33,280 bases of DNA, taken from NCBI GenBank assembly GCA_018240425.1, contig JAFEFU010000050.1:1-33280 (forward strand). Direction: 5' to 3'. Below, piece after piece: positions 1-9,330 of the stretch (the stretch's first letter is position 1; each line of letters starts with the position of its first letter). The position numbers were made by a program, and so were the translations under genes. The notes below the pieces were generated by a model. It had not been told where the DNA came from, did no database searches, and was given only the letters and a program-made list of their open reading frames with translations. This stretch comes from Pseudomonadota bacterium (GTDB lineage: Bacteria; Pseudomonadota; Alphaproteobacteria; Rhodobacterales; Rhodobacteraceae).

Positions 1-54
1 CGTGACGGGCACTTTTCCAGTGGCCGATAAGCATTTCCGAGGGAGCTGGCTCTG

Positions 55-99
55 CCAGGGTTCAGGCCCTGGTATCTGGCGCCCACCTGATACGTCAGG
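55..99. other. Two small inverted repeats downstream of the first gene
   Basis: CCAGGG (55-60) and CCCTGG (67-72) form a 6-bp stem with a 6-nt loop. CCTGA (86-90) and TCAGG (95-99) form a 5-bp stem around TACG, covering the stop codon of the minus-strand gene ending at 95. No U-tract follows on the minus strand, so neither is a convincing intrinsic terminator. The remaining bases from 1 to 94 show no supported gene: the + strand frame 1 closes at 28-30 and could be only the last residues of a protein from the left. Confidence 0.3.
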
Positions 100-427
100 C
101 TCTCGGGAAATTCACGCCTGCACGCTTGCTGCGGTCCCCGCCACCCTTCTCCGCAGCCAGCGCCCGGCCCGGCACCCCGTCGCGGCGGCCCCCGTCCGGG
201 CGGTCGCTTTCACCCATGCTCATCACCGCGAAGGCGAACTGGACCCCGGCAAAGACGATGGTGTTGAAGACCACCAGCATCAGGACGGCCAGCAGCCCGA
301 CATCGCTTGTGCTGACCAGATGCCACAGGTTGCCGACGTTGAGCGCGAGGAGGAGGCCGGTGAACAGCACCCCGAGCGCAAGGCCGATGGCGACATGGCG
401 GATGTACAGGCGGACAAGCTCGGGCAT
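95..427 (-). CDS. Small two-helix membrane protein, unknown function
   Basis: This 110-residue protein has a short basic N-terminus (MPELVRLYIRH) and two strongly hydrophobic stretches, about residues 12-29 and 43-68. The C-terminal ~40 residues are hydrophilic and rich in Arg, Gly and Asp. It is therefore probably a small inner-membrane protein with a cytoplasmic tail. The ATG start at 427 is well supported by GGAGG about four bases upstream. It lies 71 bp downstream of the regulator-like gene on the same strand and could share its transcript. I do not recognise a named family and assign no function. The coding call rests on the clear hydrophobic pattern and the good ribosome binding site. 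Confidence 0.7.
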   Translation of the reverse strand: MPELVRLYIRHVAIGLALGVLFTGLLLALNVGNLWHLVSTSDVGLLAVLMLVVFNTIVFAGVQFAFAVMSMGESDRPDGGRRDGVPGRALAAEKGGGDRSKRAGVNFPRA

Positions 428-498
428 GAAACCTCCGGGTGTCCCAGTCTGCCACGGCGCGGGCGCAAGGGACAGGGGCCATTCGGCCGCGGCGCGGC

Positions 499-1053
499 TC
501 AGGTGGCCTCGGCCTCCAGATGCAGTTTCATGTCGAGAAGCACCTTCTGGATGGCCAGCGTCTCGGTCAGAAGCCGTTTCGCCTCGTTGATGGTGATCCG
601 GCCGTCCTCTATCGAGGCATTGTATTCGCCCATCAGCATCGCGAAGCGCTGGCTCAGCGCCACCACGTCGGAATTGACGCCGCCGCCCTGCTTGCTGTTG
701 CGCCGATCCTCGTCATAACTCAGCGTGATCCCCCGCAGGTCGGCCAGCGCGGCGGTCACATGCGGAAAGCGCGAGGCGCTTTCGAGCGCGGCCACAACAT
801 CGACGGGCATGAACCGGTCGGCATGTTCGGGATCGTCGGAATAGTAGCGCCCGAGCGTCGCCTTGGACTTGCCGGACAGCGCCGCCGCCGCCTCGATGCC
901 CACATCCTTCACCAGCGCCTCGCTGTGGCGCTTCAGATAGTTGGCTGTCGTCCTGACCGCTTCCACCACTTCCGCTTTCTCCGCCGACCCGCCGGCCGCG
1001 CCGGGGAAACCCTTGTTCTCTTTCCCCTTAATCGGCTTGCCGGCGTTTGTCAT
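499..1053 (-). CDS. Phage-style putative DNA-binding regulator
   Basis: This 184-residue soluble protein has a Gly/Lys-rich disordered N-terminus (1-25). A helical segment about residues 32-75 contains EAAAALSGKSKATLGRYYSD, which looks like a helix-turn-helix of the kind seen in phage CII-like or Cro-like regulators (A-x-x-S-G-x-S-x-A-T-L-x-R-Y). A spacer around VDVVAALE follows, and the C-terminal ~70 residues (RFAMLMGEYNAS to KLHLEAEAT) form a likely amphipathic coiled coil suited to oligomerisation. No catalytic motif is visible. The ATG at 1053 has only a weak distant GGAA as ribosome binding site, and an inverted repeat lies 10-26 bp upstream. No other phage gene surrounds it, so it is either a domesticated prophage remnant or a free-standing regulator. 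The function is inferred from the HTH-like segment only. Confidence 0.65.
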   Translation of the reverse strand: MTNAGKPIKGKENKGFPGAAGGSAEKAEVVEAVRTTANYLKRHSEALVKDVGIEAAAALSGKSKATLGRYYSDDPEHADRFMPVDVVAALESASRFPHVTAALADLRGITLSYDEDRRNSKQGGGVNSDVVALSQRFAMLMGEYNASIEDGRITINEAKRLLTETLAIQKVLLDMKLHLEAEAT

Positions 1054-1055
1054 AT

Positions 1056-1079
1056 GGAAAGCGTTCCGTGTATTGGAAC
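1056..1079. promoter_or_regulatory. Dyad upstream of the phage-style regulator
   Basis: GTTCC (1063-1067) and GGAAC (1075-1079) form a perfect inverted repeat with a 7-bp spacer. A further GGAA at 1056-1059 pairs with the same TTCC, giving GGAA-N4-TTCC-N7-GGAA just before the start codon at 1053. The spacing suits a dimeric HTH protein, so autoregulation by the adjacent gene is plausible. This is inference from position and symmetry only. Confidence 0.4.
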
Positions 1080-1196
1080 CTTACCAGTGGCCGGCGCCGG
1101 TTCGGTTGCAGTGACGTTGAAGCGCCCGGACCGAGTGCGGGACAGCCGGTTGCCGGCCTCGGGCGCTGTTGGGGTTGACTGTCTGGACTTCCTGGT

Positions 1197-1226
1197 CCCG
1201 CCGCGCGCCCGGGCAGGCGCGGCGGG
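1197..1226. terminator. GC-rich hairpin after csaA, possible terminator
   Basis: CCCGCCGCGC (1197-1206) pairs perfectly with GCGCGGCGGG (1217-1226) around a 10-nt loop. It lies 37 bp past the csaA stop on the minus strand. There is no U-tract, so it is either a weak terminator or a 3' stabilising structure. Confidence 0.4.
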
Positions 1227-1262
1227 GCGACTTTTCCGCCCGCGAGGGTCGGGCATGGGGCG

Positions 1263-1594
1263 TCAGAACAGCCGCCCCCCCGGCGGCACCTCGTGCCCCG
1301 GCCCGATCAGCACCACCTCTCCGTCCGCGTCCGGCACCCCCAGCGTCAGCACCTCGGACCGCATCGGCCCGATCTGGCGCGGCGGGAAATTGACCACGGC
1401 CAGCACCTGCCGCCCGACCAGCGCCTCGGGCGCATAATGGCGGGTGATCTGGGCCGAGGATTTCTTTTCGCCGATCTCGGGGCCGAAATCGATCCACAGC
1501 CGGATCGACGGCTTGCGCGCCTCGGGGAACGGCTCGGCCCGGGTGATACGGCCGACGCGGATGTCGACCTTCAGGAAATCATCGAAGGAAATCG

Positions 1595-1598
<4 letters not shown>
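1263..1598 (-). CDS. csaA: CsaA-like tRNA-binding protein
   Basis: The 111 residues match the length and pattern of the free-standing EMAP-II/OB-fold tRNA-binding protein CsaA. Diagnostic stretches are FLKVDIRVGRI near the N-terminus, KPSIRLWIDFG, EKKSSAQIT, and the C-terminal GRQVLAVVNFPPRQIG with MRSEVLTLG. The family has been described as chaperone-like and binds tRNA; its physiological role is unsettled. Translation starts at a GTG whose last two bases overlap the proC stop codon (GTGA), so the two are translationally coupled. It is the last gene of the minus-strand unit ybjN-like > proC > csaA. Confidence 0.93.
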
Positions 1599-2407
<809 letters not shown>

Positions 2408-2461
2408 GTCACCCTCCGTTTGCGCCGACTTTAGCGGCGCGCGCGGCGGGCGAAAGGGGGA

Positions 2462-2965
2462 TCAGGCGCGCCCGTAGGCCTCGGCCAGAGCCACGCCGAC
2501 CGCACGCGCCGGGCTGTCGTCGCCCCAGGCGACCATCTGGAAGGCCGGATAGAACCGTTCGGAGGCCGTCACCGCCTGGGTGATCATCCGGTCGATCTGC
2601 TCGGGCGTCGCGATCTGCCCGCCCGCCAGCACCAGCCCATAGCGCCAAACCATCATCTTCTGCTCGGCCCACCAGGTGAAGGCCCCGGCCCAGACCATGT
2701 CGTTGGCGCGGTTGATGAGGTCGTGGACCGAGGCCAGCTTTTCCGCCGGCGGATCGAACTCGAAGGTCGAGATCAGCCGCAGCGTCTCGTCCTGCGCCGA
2801 CCAGGCGAGCGTCAGCGAATAGGTGCGCCACTGGCCCTCGACCGCCATCGCGATCTGGTCATCGGTCACTCGGTCGAAGTCCCAGTCGTGGTTTTCGGCC
2901 AGCGACTCGACGATGTCGATGGGATGAATTTCCCCAGAGGTGAGGAAGTCTTCGGAAACTGACAT
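2462..2965 (-). CDS. YbjN domain-containing protein
   Basis: This 167-residue soluble protein fits the YbjN family (type III secretion chaperone-like fold), common in alphaproteobacteria and of unsettled function. The N-terminal part (PIDIVESLAENHDWDFDRVTD) with the central WRTYSLTLAWSAQDETLRLI and FEFDPPAEK is typical. The C-terminal half is helical, with NRANDMVWAGAFTWWAEQKM. Its strand, short spacing and promoter suggest that it leads the operon with proC and csaA. A role in proline metabolism cannot be inferred from this. The ATG at 2965 has AGGCAGG upstream. Confidence 0.88.
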   Translation of the reverse strand: MSVSEDFLTSGEIHPIDIVESLAENHDWDFDRVTDDQIAMAVEGQWRTYSLTLAWSAQDETLRLISTFEFDPPAEKLASVHDLINRANDMVWAGAFTWWAEQKMMVWRYGLVLAGGQIATPEQIDRMITQAVTASERFYPAFQMVAWGDDSPARAVGVALAEAYGRA

Positions 2966-2980
2966 GCCCTGCCTCGCTTC

Positions 2981-3008
2981 TTATAGGCCCATCGGGATTT
3001 CGCCCCAA
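2981..3008 (-). promoter_or_regulatory. Sigma-70-type promoter of the ybjN-proC-csaA unit
   Basis: On the minus strand, TTGGGG (3003-3008) and CTATAA (2981-2986) are separated by 16 bp. The predicted transcription start near 2974 leaves a leader of about ten bases before the ATG at 2965. This is the only good sigma-70-like pair in the 224-bp gap between the helicase and this operon. Confidence 0.5.
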
Positions 3009-3189
3009 GGGCTTGGTCTGCCCACAAGAACCGGAGGTCAGACCCCCTGCCCTTACAAGATATGGTGGGACCATGCGCCGACCCTGTAAAGAACTATTTT
3101 CACGGATGGCGGGCGAAAGACGGGTTGACGCCCATCTGTCCACAGCTTTCCGGCGCCTGCGGGGGTTTCGGGCGGCGGATGGCGCGCCG

Positions 3190-5568
3190 TCAGAACGGAA
3201 TGTCGTCCACCTGGTCGGCAGCGACAACGAATCCCGCCACCACATGCTTGACGCCCGCCTTGTCGAAGGCGATCTCCAGCTTGTCGCCTTCGGTCCCCTC
3301 GACGGTGCCATAGCCGAACTTCTTGTGAAACACCCGGTCGCCCTCGGCAAAGGCCGACACGGCATCCAGGTCGATGATCTGGTTTCGCGCCTCGCGCGGC
3401 TGCGAAAGCCCGCGCACCTGCGCCCGCTCCTGCATCCGCTTCCAGCCCGGCGAGTTGTAGACATCGGCCTTCGTCGCCCGCTCCTCGATCCCGCCGGCAG
3501 CGACCGGCCGCATCCCCGCCGCCCCGAAGCCGCCGCCATAAAGGCCGGGCGGCGTCAGCACCTCGACATGGGCGGGCGGCAACTCGTCGATGAAGCGCGA
3601 GGGAAGCTGGCTTTGCCACTGGCCATAGACCCGGCGGTTGCCGGCGAAGGAAATCGTGCACAGCTCCTCGGCCCGGGTGATCCCCACATAGGCCAGCCGC
3701 CGCTCCTCCTCCAGCCCTTTGAGGCCGCTTTCGTCCATGCTGCGCTGGCTGGGGAAGAGGCCATCCTCCCATCCCGGCAGGAACACCACCGGAAACTCCA
3801 GCCCCTTGGCGGCGTGAAGGGTCATGATGCTGACCTTCTCCTCCGCCTCCTCGCTGTCATTGTCCATGATCAGCGCCACATGTTCGAGAAAGCCCTGCAG
3901 GTTGTCGAACTGCTCCAGCGCCTTGATCAACTCCTTCAGGTTCTCCAGCCGCCCCGGCGCCTCGGGCGTCTTTTCGTTCTGCCACATCTCGGTGTAGCCC
4001 GATTCCTCAAGGATCGTCTCGGCCAGCTCGACGTGACTGTGGCCGGGCACCTGCGCCGCCCGGTGCCAGCGGTCCACCCCTTCGACGAACTGGCGAAGCT
4101 GTCCCGCCCCCTTGCCGCCGATCCCTCCCGAGGCCACCAGATAGCGCGCGCCCTCGACCAGCCCCGCGCCATCCTCGCGCGCCTGCCTCTGGATCGTCTG
4201 CACCGCCTTGTCGCCGAGACCGCGCTTGGGCACGTTCACCACCCGCTCGAACGCCAGATCGTCGGCGGGGCTGACGGCGAGGCGGAAATAGGCCATCGCG
4301 TCGCGAATCTCCTGCCGTTCATAGAAGCGCGGGCCGCCGATGACGCGGTAGGGCAGGCCGATGGTCAGGAACCTGTCCTCGAAGGCGCGCATCTGGTGGC
4401 TGGCGCGCACCAGGATCGCCTGGCCGTCCAGCCCGACCGGCTCCAGGTGGCGGGTGCCGCGTTGGAGCGCCTCGACCTCCTCGCCGATCCAGCGCGCCTC
4501 TTCCTCACCGTCCCAATGGCCGATCAGCCGCACCTTCTCGCCGCCCGTCGCCTCGGTCCACAGCGTCTTGCCCAGCCGCCCGGCATTGGCCGCGATCAGA
4601 CCCGAGGCGGCGGCAAGGATATGCTCGGTCGAGCGGTAATTCTGTTCCAGCCGGATCACCTGCGCGCCGGGAAAATCCTTCTCGAACCGCAGGATGTTGC
4701 CGACCTCGGCCCCGCGCCAGCCATAGATCGACTGGTCGTCGTCGCCGACGCAGCAGATATTCTTGTGCGCCGCCGCCAGCAGCCGCAGCCACAGATACTG
4801 GGCGATGTTCGTATCCTGATATTCGTCGACCAGGATATAGCGGAACCAGCGCTGATATTGTTCCAGAACGTCAGGGTGCGTCTGGAAGATCGTCACGCAA
4901 TGCAGAAGCAGGTCGCCGAAATCGACGGCGTTCAGGGTGCGCAGCCGCTCCTGATAGGCGGCGTAAAGCTCGGTCCCCATGTGGTTGAAGGCCGAAGCCT
5001 CGGCCGAAGGCACCTTGTCCGGCCCCCGGGCCCGGTTCTTCCAGCCGTCGATCAACCCTGCCAGTTGCCGCGCCGGCCAGCGTTTCTCGTCGATGTTGGC
5101 CGCGACGATCAGCTGCTTCAGCAGCCGCACCTGATCGTCGGTGTCGAGAATGGTGAAGTTCGACTTCAGCCCGACGAGTTCGGCATGGCGGCGCAGGATC
5201 TTGACCGACACCGAATGGAAGGTGCCCATCCACGGCAGCCCCTCGACCGCGTGGCCCAACAGCCGCCCGACCCTCTCCTTCATCTCGCGCGCGGCCTTGT
5301 TGGTGAAGGTGACGGCGAGAATCTCGTTCGGCCGCGCCCGACCGGTCGCCAGCAGATGCGCGATCCGCGCCGTCAGCGCCCTGGTCTTGCCGGTTCCCGC
5401 CCCCGCGAGCATCAGCACCGGCCCGTCCAACGCCTCGACCGCCTCGCGCTGCGCGGGGTTCAGCCCGTCAAGGTAGGGCGCCCCCATTCCGCCCGCGCGC
5501 GCCGCCATCGCCCGCTGCGACAGCGGCACGGCGGCGGCAAAGGCTTCGTCTTCGTCGAAATGGCTCAT
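3190..5568 (-). CDS. UvrD/PcrA-type ATP-dependent DNA helicase
   Basis: This is a 792-residue superfamily 1A 3'-5' DNA helicase used in excision and mismatch repair and in clearing recombination intermediates. Walker A is GAGTGKT (about residues 56-62). Motif II is VDEYQDTN (near 245), followed by GDDDQSIYGWRGAE (near 275) and the QNYRST motif. Late motifs include VSIMTLHAAKGLEF and EERRLAYVGITRA. The end carries the Tudor-like RNA-polymerase-interaction domain (GDRVFHKKFGYGTV), typical of PcrA/UvrD. The start is set at ATG 5568 (MSHFDEDEAF); the frame runs open upstream to 5862 but that extension is not helicase-like and would enter the pyc promoter region. Both uvrD and pcrA are in use for such orthologues, so no symbol is given. 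Confidence 0.96.
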   Translation of the reverse strand: MSHFDEDEAFAAAVPLSQRAMAARAGGMGAPYLDGLNPAQREAVEALDGPVLMLAGAGTGKTRALTARIAHLLATGRARPNEILAVTFTNKAAREMKERVGRLLGHAVEGLPWMGTFHSVSVKILRRHAELVGLKSNFTILDTDDQVRLLKQLIVAANIDEKRWPARQLAGLIDGWKNRARGPDKVPSAEASAFNHMGTELYAAYQERLRTLNAVDFGDLLLHCVTIFQTHPDVLEQYQRWFRYILVDEYQDTNIAQYLWLRLLAAAHKNICCVGDDDQSIYGWRGAEVGNILRFEKDFPGAQVIRLEQNYRSTEHILAAASGLIAANAGRLGKTLWTEATGGEKVRLIGHWDGEEEARWIGEEVEALQRGTRHLEPVGLDGQAILVRASHQMRAFEDRFLTIGLPYRVIGGPRFYERQEIRDAMAYFRLAVSPADDLAFERVVNVPKRGLGDKAVQTIQRQAREDGAGLVEGARYLVASGGIGGKGAGQLRQFVEGVDRWHRAAQVPGHSHVELAETILEESGYTEMWQNEKTPEAPGRLENLKELIKALEQFDNLQGFLEHVALIMDNDSEEAEEKVSIMTLHAAKGLEFPVVFLPGWEDGLFPSQRSMDESGLKGLEEERRLAYVGITRAEELCTISFAGNRRVYGQWQSQLPSRFIDELPPAHVEVLTPPGLYGGGFGAAGMRPVAAGGIEERATKADVYNSPGWKRMQERAQVRGLSQPREARNQIIDLDAVSAFAEGDRVFHKKFGYGTVEGTEGDKLEIAFDKAGVKHVVAGFVVAADQVDDIPF

Positions 5569-5773
5569 GGCGCGACAATAGCGGCGGTTGTCGCGGATTG
5601 AAAGCCGCGTTCCCTGATTGTTCGCGCCGGCGGCCGCGGGGCCGCCGCGCCGCTTTTGTGCGCCATCTGCCGCATTCGCGCCGCCTGTCACAAAAGTTTC
5701 ATCTAGTCTCCGCCTGCCACTTGCGCCGCACCGCAGCGCGCCTAAAGTGCGCGCCGCGATCAGGGAGGGACCG
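5569..5773. promoter_or_regulatory. Divergent promoter region between the helicase and pyc
   Basis: This 205-bp region must start both genes. A perfect 8-bp inverted repeat (CGGCGGCC at 5628-5635, GGCCGCCG at 5640-5647, loop GCGG) is followed by TTTT at 5654-5657. It would read as a weak terminator or attenuator on the plus strand. For pyc a possible pair is TTGCGC with TAAAGT, 16 bp apart, around 5730-5757. For the helicase, TTTCAA and CTATTG 16 bp apart on the minus strand lie just upstream of its ATG. Both promoter assignments are tentative. A strong AGGGAGGGA ribosome binding site for pyc sits at 5762-5770. Confidence 0.4.
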
Positions 5774-8700
5774 ATGGCCGAATTCCGCAAGATCCTCGTG
5801 GCGAACCGGGGCGAGATCGCCATCCGCGTCATGCGCGCGGCCACCGAACTCGGCAAGCGCACCGTCGCCGTCTATGCCGAGGAAGACAAGCTGTCGCTCC
5901 ACCGCTTCAAGGCCGACGAAGCCTACCGGATCGGCGAGGGGCTGGGGCCGGTTCAGGCCTATCTTTCGATCGACGAGATCATCCGTGTCGCCCGCGAATG
6001 CGGCGCAGACGCGATTCATCCCGGCTACGGGCTTCTCTCCGAGAACCCCGATTTCGTCGAGGCCTGCGCCGCCAATGGCATCACCTTCATCGGGCCCAAG
6101 GCCGAAACCATGCGCGCGCTTGGCGACAAGGCCAGCGCCCGGCGCGTCGCCATCGCCGCCGGCGTCCCGGTCATCCCGGCGACCGAGGTGCTGGGCGAGG
6201 ACATGGCTGCCGTGAAAAAGCAGGCCGCGGCAATCGGTTATCCCCTGATGCTCAAGGCGTCATGGGGCGGCGGCGGGCGCGGCATGCGCCCGATCAATTC
6301 CGAATCCGAGCTGGCCGAAAAGGTCCGCGAAGGCCGGCGCGAGGCGGAAGCCGCCTTTGGCAACGGCGAAGGCTATCTGGAAAAGATGATCCTGCGCGCC
6401 CGCCACGTCGAGGTGCAGATCCTCGGCGACAGCCAGGGCAACATCTACCACCTTTACGAACGCGACTGCACCGTCCAGCGCCGCAACCAGAAGGTCGTCG
6501 AACGCGCGCCCGCCCCCTACCTGACCGACGCCCAGCGCGCCGAGATCTGCGATCTCGGCAAGCGCATCTGCGCCCATGTCGGCTATGAATGCGCGGGCAC
6601 CGTCGAATTCCTGATGGATATGGATTCGGGCAGGTTCTACTTCATCGAGGTGAACCCCCGCGTCCAGGTCGAACATACCGTCACCGAGCAGGTCACGGGG
6701 ATCGACATCGTCCAGGCCCAGATCAGCATCGCCGAGGGCAAGACGCTCGCCGAAGCCACCGGCGTCGCCAACCAGGCCGACGTGCACCTGAACGGCCATG
6801 CGATCCAGTGCCGGATCACCACCGAAGATCCGCTGAACAACTTCATTCCCGACTATGGCCGCATCACCGCCTACCGCGAGGCGACCGGCGCGGGCATCCG
6901 CCTCGACGGCGGCACCGCCTATTCCGGCGCGGTCATCACCCGCTATTACGATTCGCTTCTGGTCAAGATCACCGCCTGGGCGCAGACGCCCGAGCAGGCG
7001 ATCGTCAGGATGCGCCGGGCGCTGGCCGAATACCGCATCCGCGGCGTCGCCACCAACATCGCCTTCGTCGAGAACCTGTTGAAGCATCCGGCCTTCCTCG
7101 CGAACGAATGCACGACGAAGTTCATCGACACGACGCCCGATCTTTTCGCCTTCCGCAAGCGCCGCGACCGCGCGACCAAGATCCTCATCTACATCTCCGA
7201 CATCACCGTGAACGGCCACCCCGAGACGGCGGGCCGGCCCAAGCCCGCCGCCGAGGCCCGCGCCCCCCGCCCGCCGAAGCCCGCGAAGACGCCCGCCCCC
7301 GGCACCCGCGACCTTCTCGACGCGAAAGGACCGCAGGCGGTCGCCGACTGGATGGCCGGGCAGAAGCGGCTTCTCCTGACCGACACCACCATGCGCGACG
7401 GGCACCAGTCGCTGTTGGCCACGCGGATGCGCTCGATCGACATGATCAAGGTAGCCCCGGCCTATGCCGCCCACCTGCCCGAGCTCTTCTCGGTCGAATG
7501 CTGGGGCGGCGCCACCTTCGACGTGGCCTACCGCTTCCTCCAGGAGTGCCCCTGGCAGCGCCTGCGCGACCTGCGGGCCGCCATGCCCAATGTGATGACT
7601 CAAATGCTGCTCCGCGCCTCGAATGGCGTCGGCTACACCAACTATCCCGACAACGTTGTTCGATTCTTCGTAAAACAGGCCGCCGAAACCGGCATCGACG
7701 TGTTCCGCCTGTTCGATTCCCTCAACTGGGTCGAGAACATGCGCGTGGCGATGGACGCGGTGATCGAGCAGGAAAAGGTCTGCGAGGCGGCGATCTGCTA
7801 TACCGGCGACATCCTCAACCCCGACCGGGCCAAGTATGACCTGAACTACTATGTCCGCATGGGCAAGGAGCTGAAGGCCGCCGGCGCGCATGTGCTGGGG
7901 CTGAAGGACATGGCCGGCCTTCTGAAGCCCGCCGCGGCCCGCGTCCTCTTCCGCGCGCTGAAGGAAGAGGTCGGCCTGCCCATCCACTTCCACACCCATG
8001 ACACCTCGGGCATCGCCGGGGCGACGATCCTTGCCGCCGCCGATGCGGGCGTCAGCGCGGTCGATGCGGCGATGGACGCCTTCTCGGGCGGCACCTCGCA
8101 GCCCTGCCTCGGCTCGATCGTCGAGGCGCTGGCCCATACCGAGCGCGACACCGGCCTCGACATCGCCGCGATCCGGCAGATTTCCAACTACTGGGAAGCG
8201 GTGCGCGACCAGTATGCCGCGTTCGAGAGCGGGCTGGAGGCGCCGGCCTCCGAAGTCTACCTGCATGAGATGCCGGGCGGCCAGTTCACCAACCTCAAGG
8301 CCCAGGCCCGCTCGCTCGGCCTTGAAGAACGCTGGCACGAGGTCGCGCAGGCCTATGCCGACGCCAACCGGATGTTCGGCGACATCGTCAAGGTCACGCC
8401 CTCGTCCAAGGTGGTGGGCGACATGGCGCTGATGATGGTGGCGCAGGGCCTGACCCGCGCCCAGGTCGAAGACCCCAAGACCGACGTGGCCTTCCCCGAA
8501 TCGGTCATCGACATGCTGAAGGGCAACCTCGGCCAGCCGCCCGGGGGCTGGCCTGCCGGGATCGTCAAGAAGGTGCTCAAGGGCGAAAGGCCCTCGACCG
8601 AGCGGCCGGGCAGGAACATGGCGCCGGTCGAGCTCGAAGCGGTCAGGAACCGGATTTCGGCCGAACTCGACGGCTTCCAGATCGACGACGAGGATCTGAA

Positions 8701-9217
8701 CGGCTACCTGATGTATCCCAAGGTCTTTCTCGACTACATGGGCCGCCACCGCCAGTACGGCCCGGTCCGCACCCTGCCCACCCACACCTTCTTCTACGGG
8801 ATGCAGGCGGGCGAGGAGATCTCGGTCGAGATCGACCCCGGCAAGACCCTGGAAATCCGTCTGCAGGCCGTGGGCGAGACCGACGAGACCGGCGAGGTGA
8901 AGGTCTTCTACGAGCTGAACGGCCAGCCGCGCGTGATCCGCGTGCCGAACCGCTCGGTCAAGGCCCGAACCGCCAGCCGCGCCAAGGCGCAGGAGGGCAA
9001 TCCCCTGCAGATCGGCGCGCCGATGCCGGGGGTGGTGGCGACGGTGGCGGTGCAGGCCGGACAGAAGGTCAGGGCCGGCGATATGCTTCTGACCATCGAG
9101 GCGATGAAGATGGAAACCGGCATCCACGCCGACCGGGCGGGCACGGTCAAGGCGCTCCATGTGACGCCCGGCGCCCAGATCGACGCCAAGGATCTGCTGG
9201 TCGAATTCGACGGCTGA
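5774..9217 (+). CDS. pyc: Pyruvate carboxylase
   Basis: Biotin-dependent anaplerotic enzyme making oxaloacetate from pyruvate, bicarbonate and ATP. The 1147 residues contain the full single-chain architecture. Biotin carboxylase occupies about 1-455, with KILVANRGEIAIRV, the Gly-rich loop KASWGGGGRGM and FIEVNPRVQVEHTVTE. The carboxyltransferase TIM barrel is about 530-800, with LTDTTMRDGHQSLLATR, the FDSLNW segment, KDMAGLLKP and the metal-binding HFHTHDTSG. The C-terminal biotin carrier domain has EAMKMET, with Lys at residue 1112 as the biotin attachment site. The ATG at 5774 directly follows AGGGAGGGA and begins MAEFRKILVANRG as in homologues. It is transcribed alone, divergent from the helicase. 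Confidence 0.98.
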   Translation: MAEFRKILVANRGEIAIRVMRAATELGKRTVAVYAEEDKLSLHRFKADEAYRIGEGLGPVQAYLSIDEIIRVARECGADAIHPGYGLLSENPDFVEACAANGITFIGPKAETMRALGDKASARRVAIAAGVPVIPATEVLGEDMAAVKKQAAAIGYPLMLKASWGGGGRGMRPINSESELAEKVREGRREAEAAFGNGEGYLEKMILRARHVEVQILGDSQGNIYHLYERDCTVQRRNQKVVERAPAPYLTDAQRAEICDLGKRICAHVGYECAGTVEFLMDMDSGRFYFIEVNPRVQVEHTVTEQVTGIDIVQAQISIAEGKTLAEATGVANQADVHLNGHAIQCRITTEDPLNNFIPDYGRITAYREATGAGIRLDGGTAYSGAVITRYYDSLLVKITAWAQTPEQAIVRMRRALAEYRIRGVATNIAFVENLLKHPAFLANECTTKFIDTTPDLFAFRKRRDRATKILIYISDITVNGHPETAGRPKPAAEARAPRPPKPAKTPAPGTRDLLDAKGPQAVADWMAGQKRLLLTDTTMRDGHQSLLATRMRSIDMIKVAPAYAAHLPELFSVECWGGATFDVAYRFLQECPWQRLRDLRAAMPNVMTQMLLRASNGVGYTNYPDNVVRFFVKQAAETGIDVFRLFDSLNWVENMRVAMDAVIEQEKVCEAAICYTGDILNPDRAKYDLNYYVRMGKELKAAGAHVLGLKDMAGLLKPAAARVLFRALKEEVGLPIHFHTHDTSGIAGATILAAADAGVSAVDAAMDAFSGGTSQPCLGSIVEALAHTERDTGLDIAAIRQISNYWEAVRDQYAAFESGLEAPASEVYLHEMPGGQFTNLKAQARSLGLEERWHEVAQAYADANRMFGDIVKVTPSSKVVGDMALMMVAQGLTRAQVEDPKTDVAFPESVIDMLKGNLGQPPGGWPAGIVKKVLKGERPSTERPGRNMAPVELEAVRNRISAELDGFQIDDEDLNGYLMYPKVFLDYMGRHRQYGPVRTLPTHTFFYGMQAGEEISVEIDPGKTLEIRLQAVGETDETGEVKVFYELNGQPRVIRVPNRSVKARTASRAKAQEGNPLQIGAPMPGVVATVAVQAGQKVRAGDMLLTIEAMKMETGIHADRAGTVKALHVTPGAQIDAKDLLVEFDG

Positions 9218-9223
9218 GACGGG

Positions 9224-9254
9224 ACCGCCCTGTCGGCGTGCCACACGGCGGTTT
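9224..9254 (+). terminator. Possible weak terminator after pyc
   Basis: ACCGCC (9224-9229) can pair with GGCGGT (9247-9252), the last T being followed by only TT. The loop is 17 nt and the U-tract is short, so efficiency is doubtful. Confidence 0.3.
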
Positions 9255-9330
9255 GCGTCCGATCCGGCGCCTGGGGTCCGGCGCATGGCAGGTTTCCCTT
9301 CGCCGGGGCGAGGGGGAGGCGCAATTCCCC

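Noticed and set aside
40..84. tRNA-like GGGTTCAGGCCC arm
   Set aside because: The TTCAGGC loop lacks the conserved A58, and no acceptor, D or anticodon arms fit around it.
3136..3145. CTGTCCACAG as a DnaA box or origin element
   Set aside because: It is a single imperfect match in a GC-rich gap, with no cluster of boxes and no origin-linked genes.
3013..5601. 862-codon open frame on the plus strand opposite the helicase
   Set aside because: The minus-strand reading has all UvrD motifs; the plus frame is compositional (Arg/Leu/Ala/Pro-rich) and matches no family.
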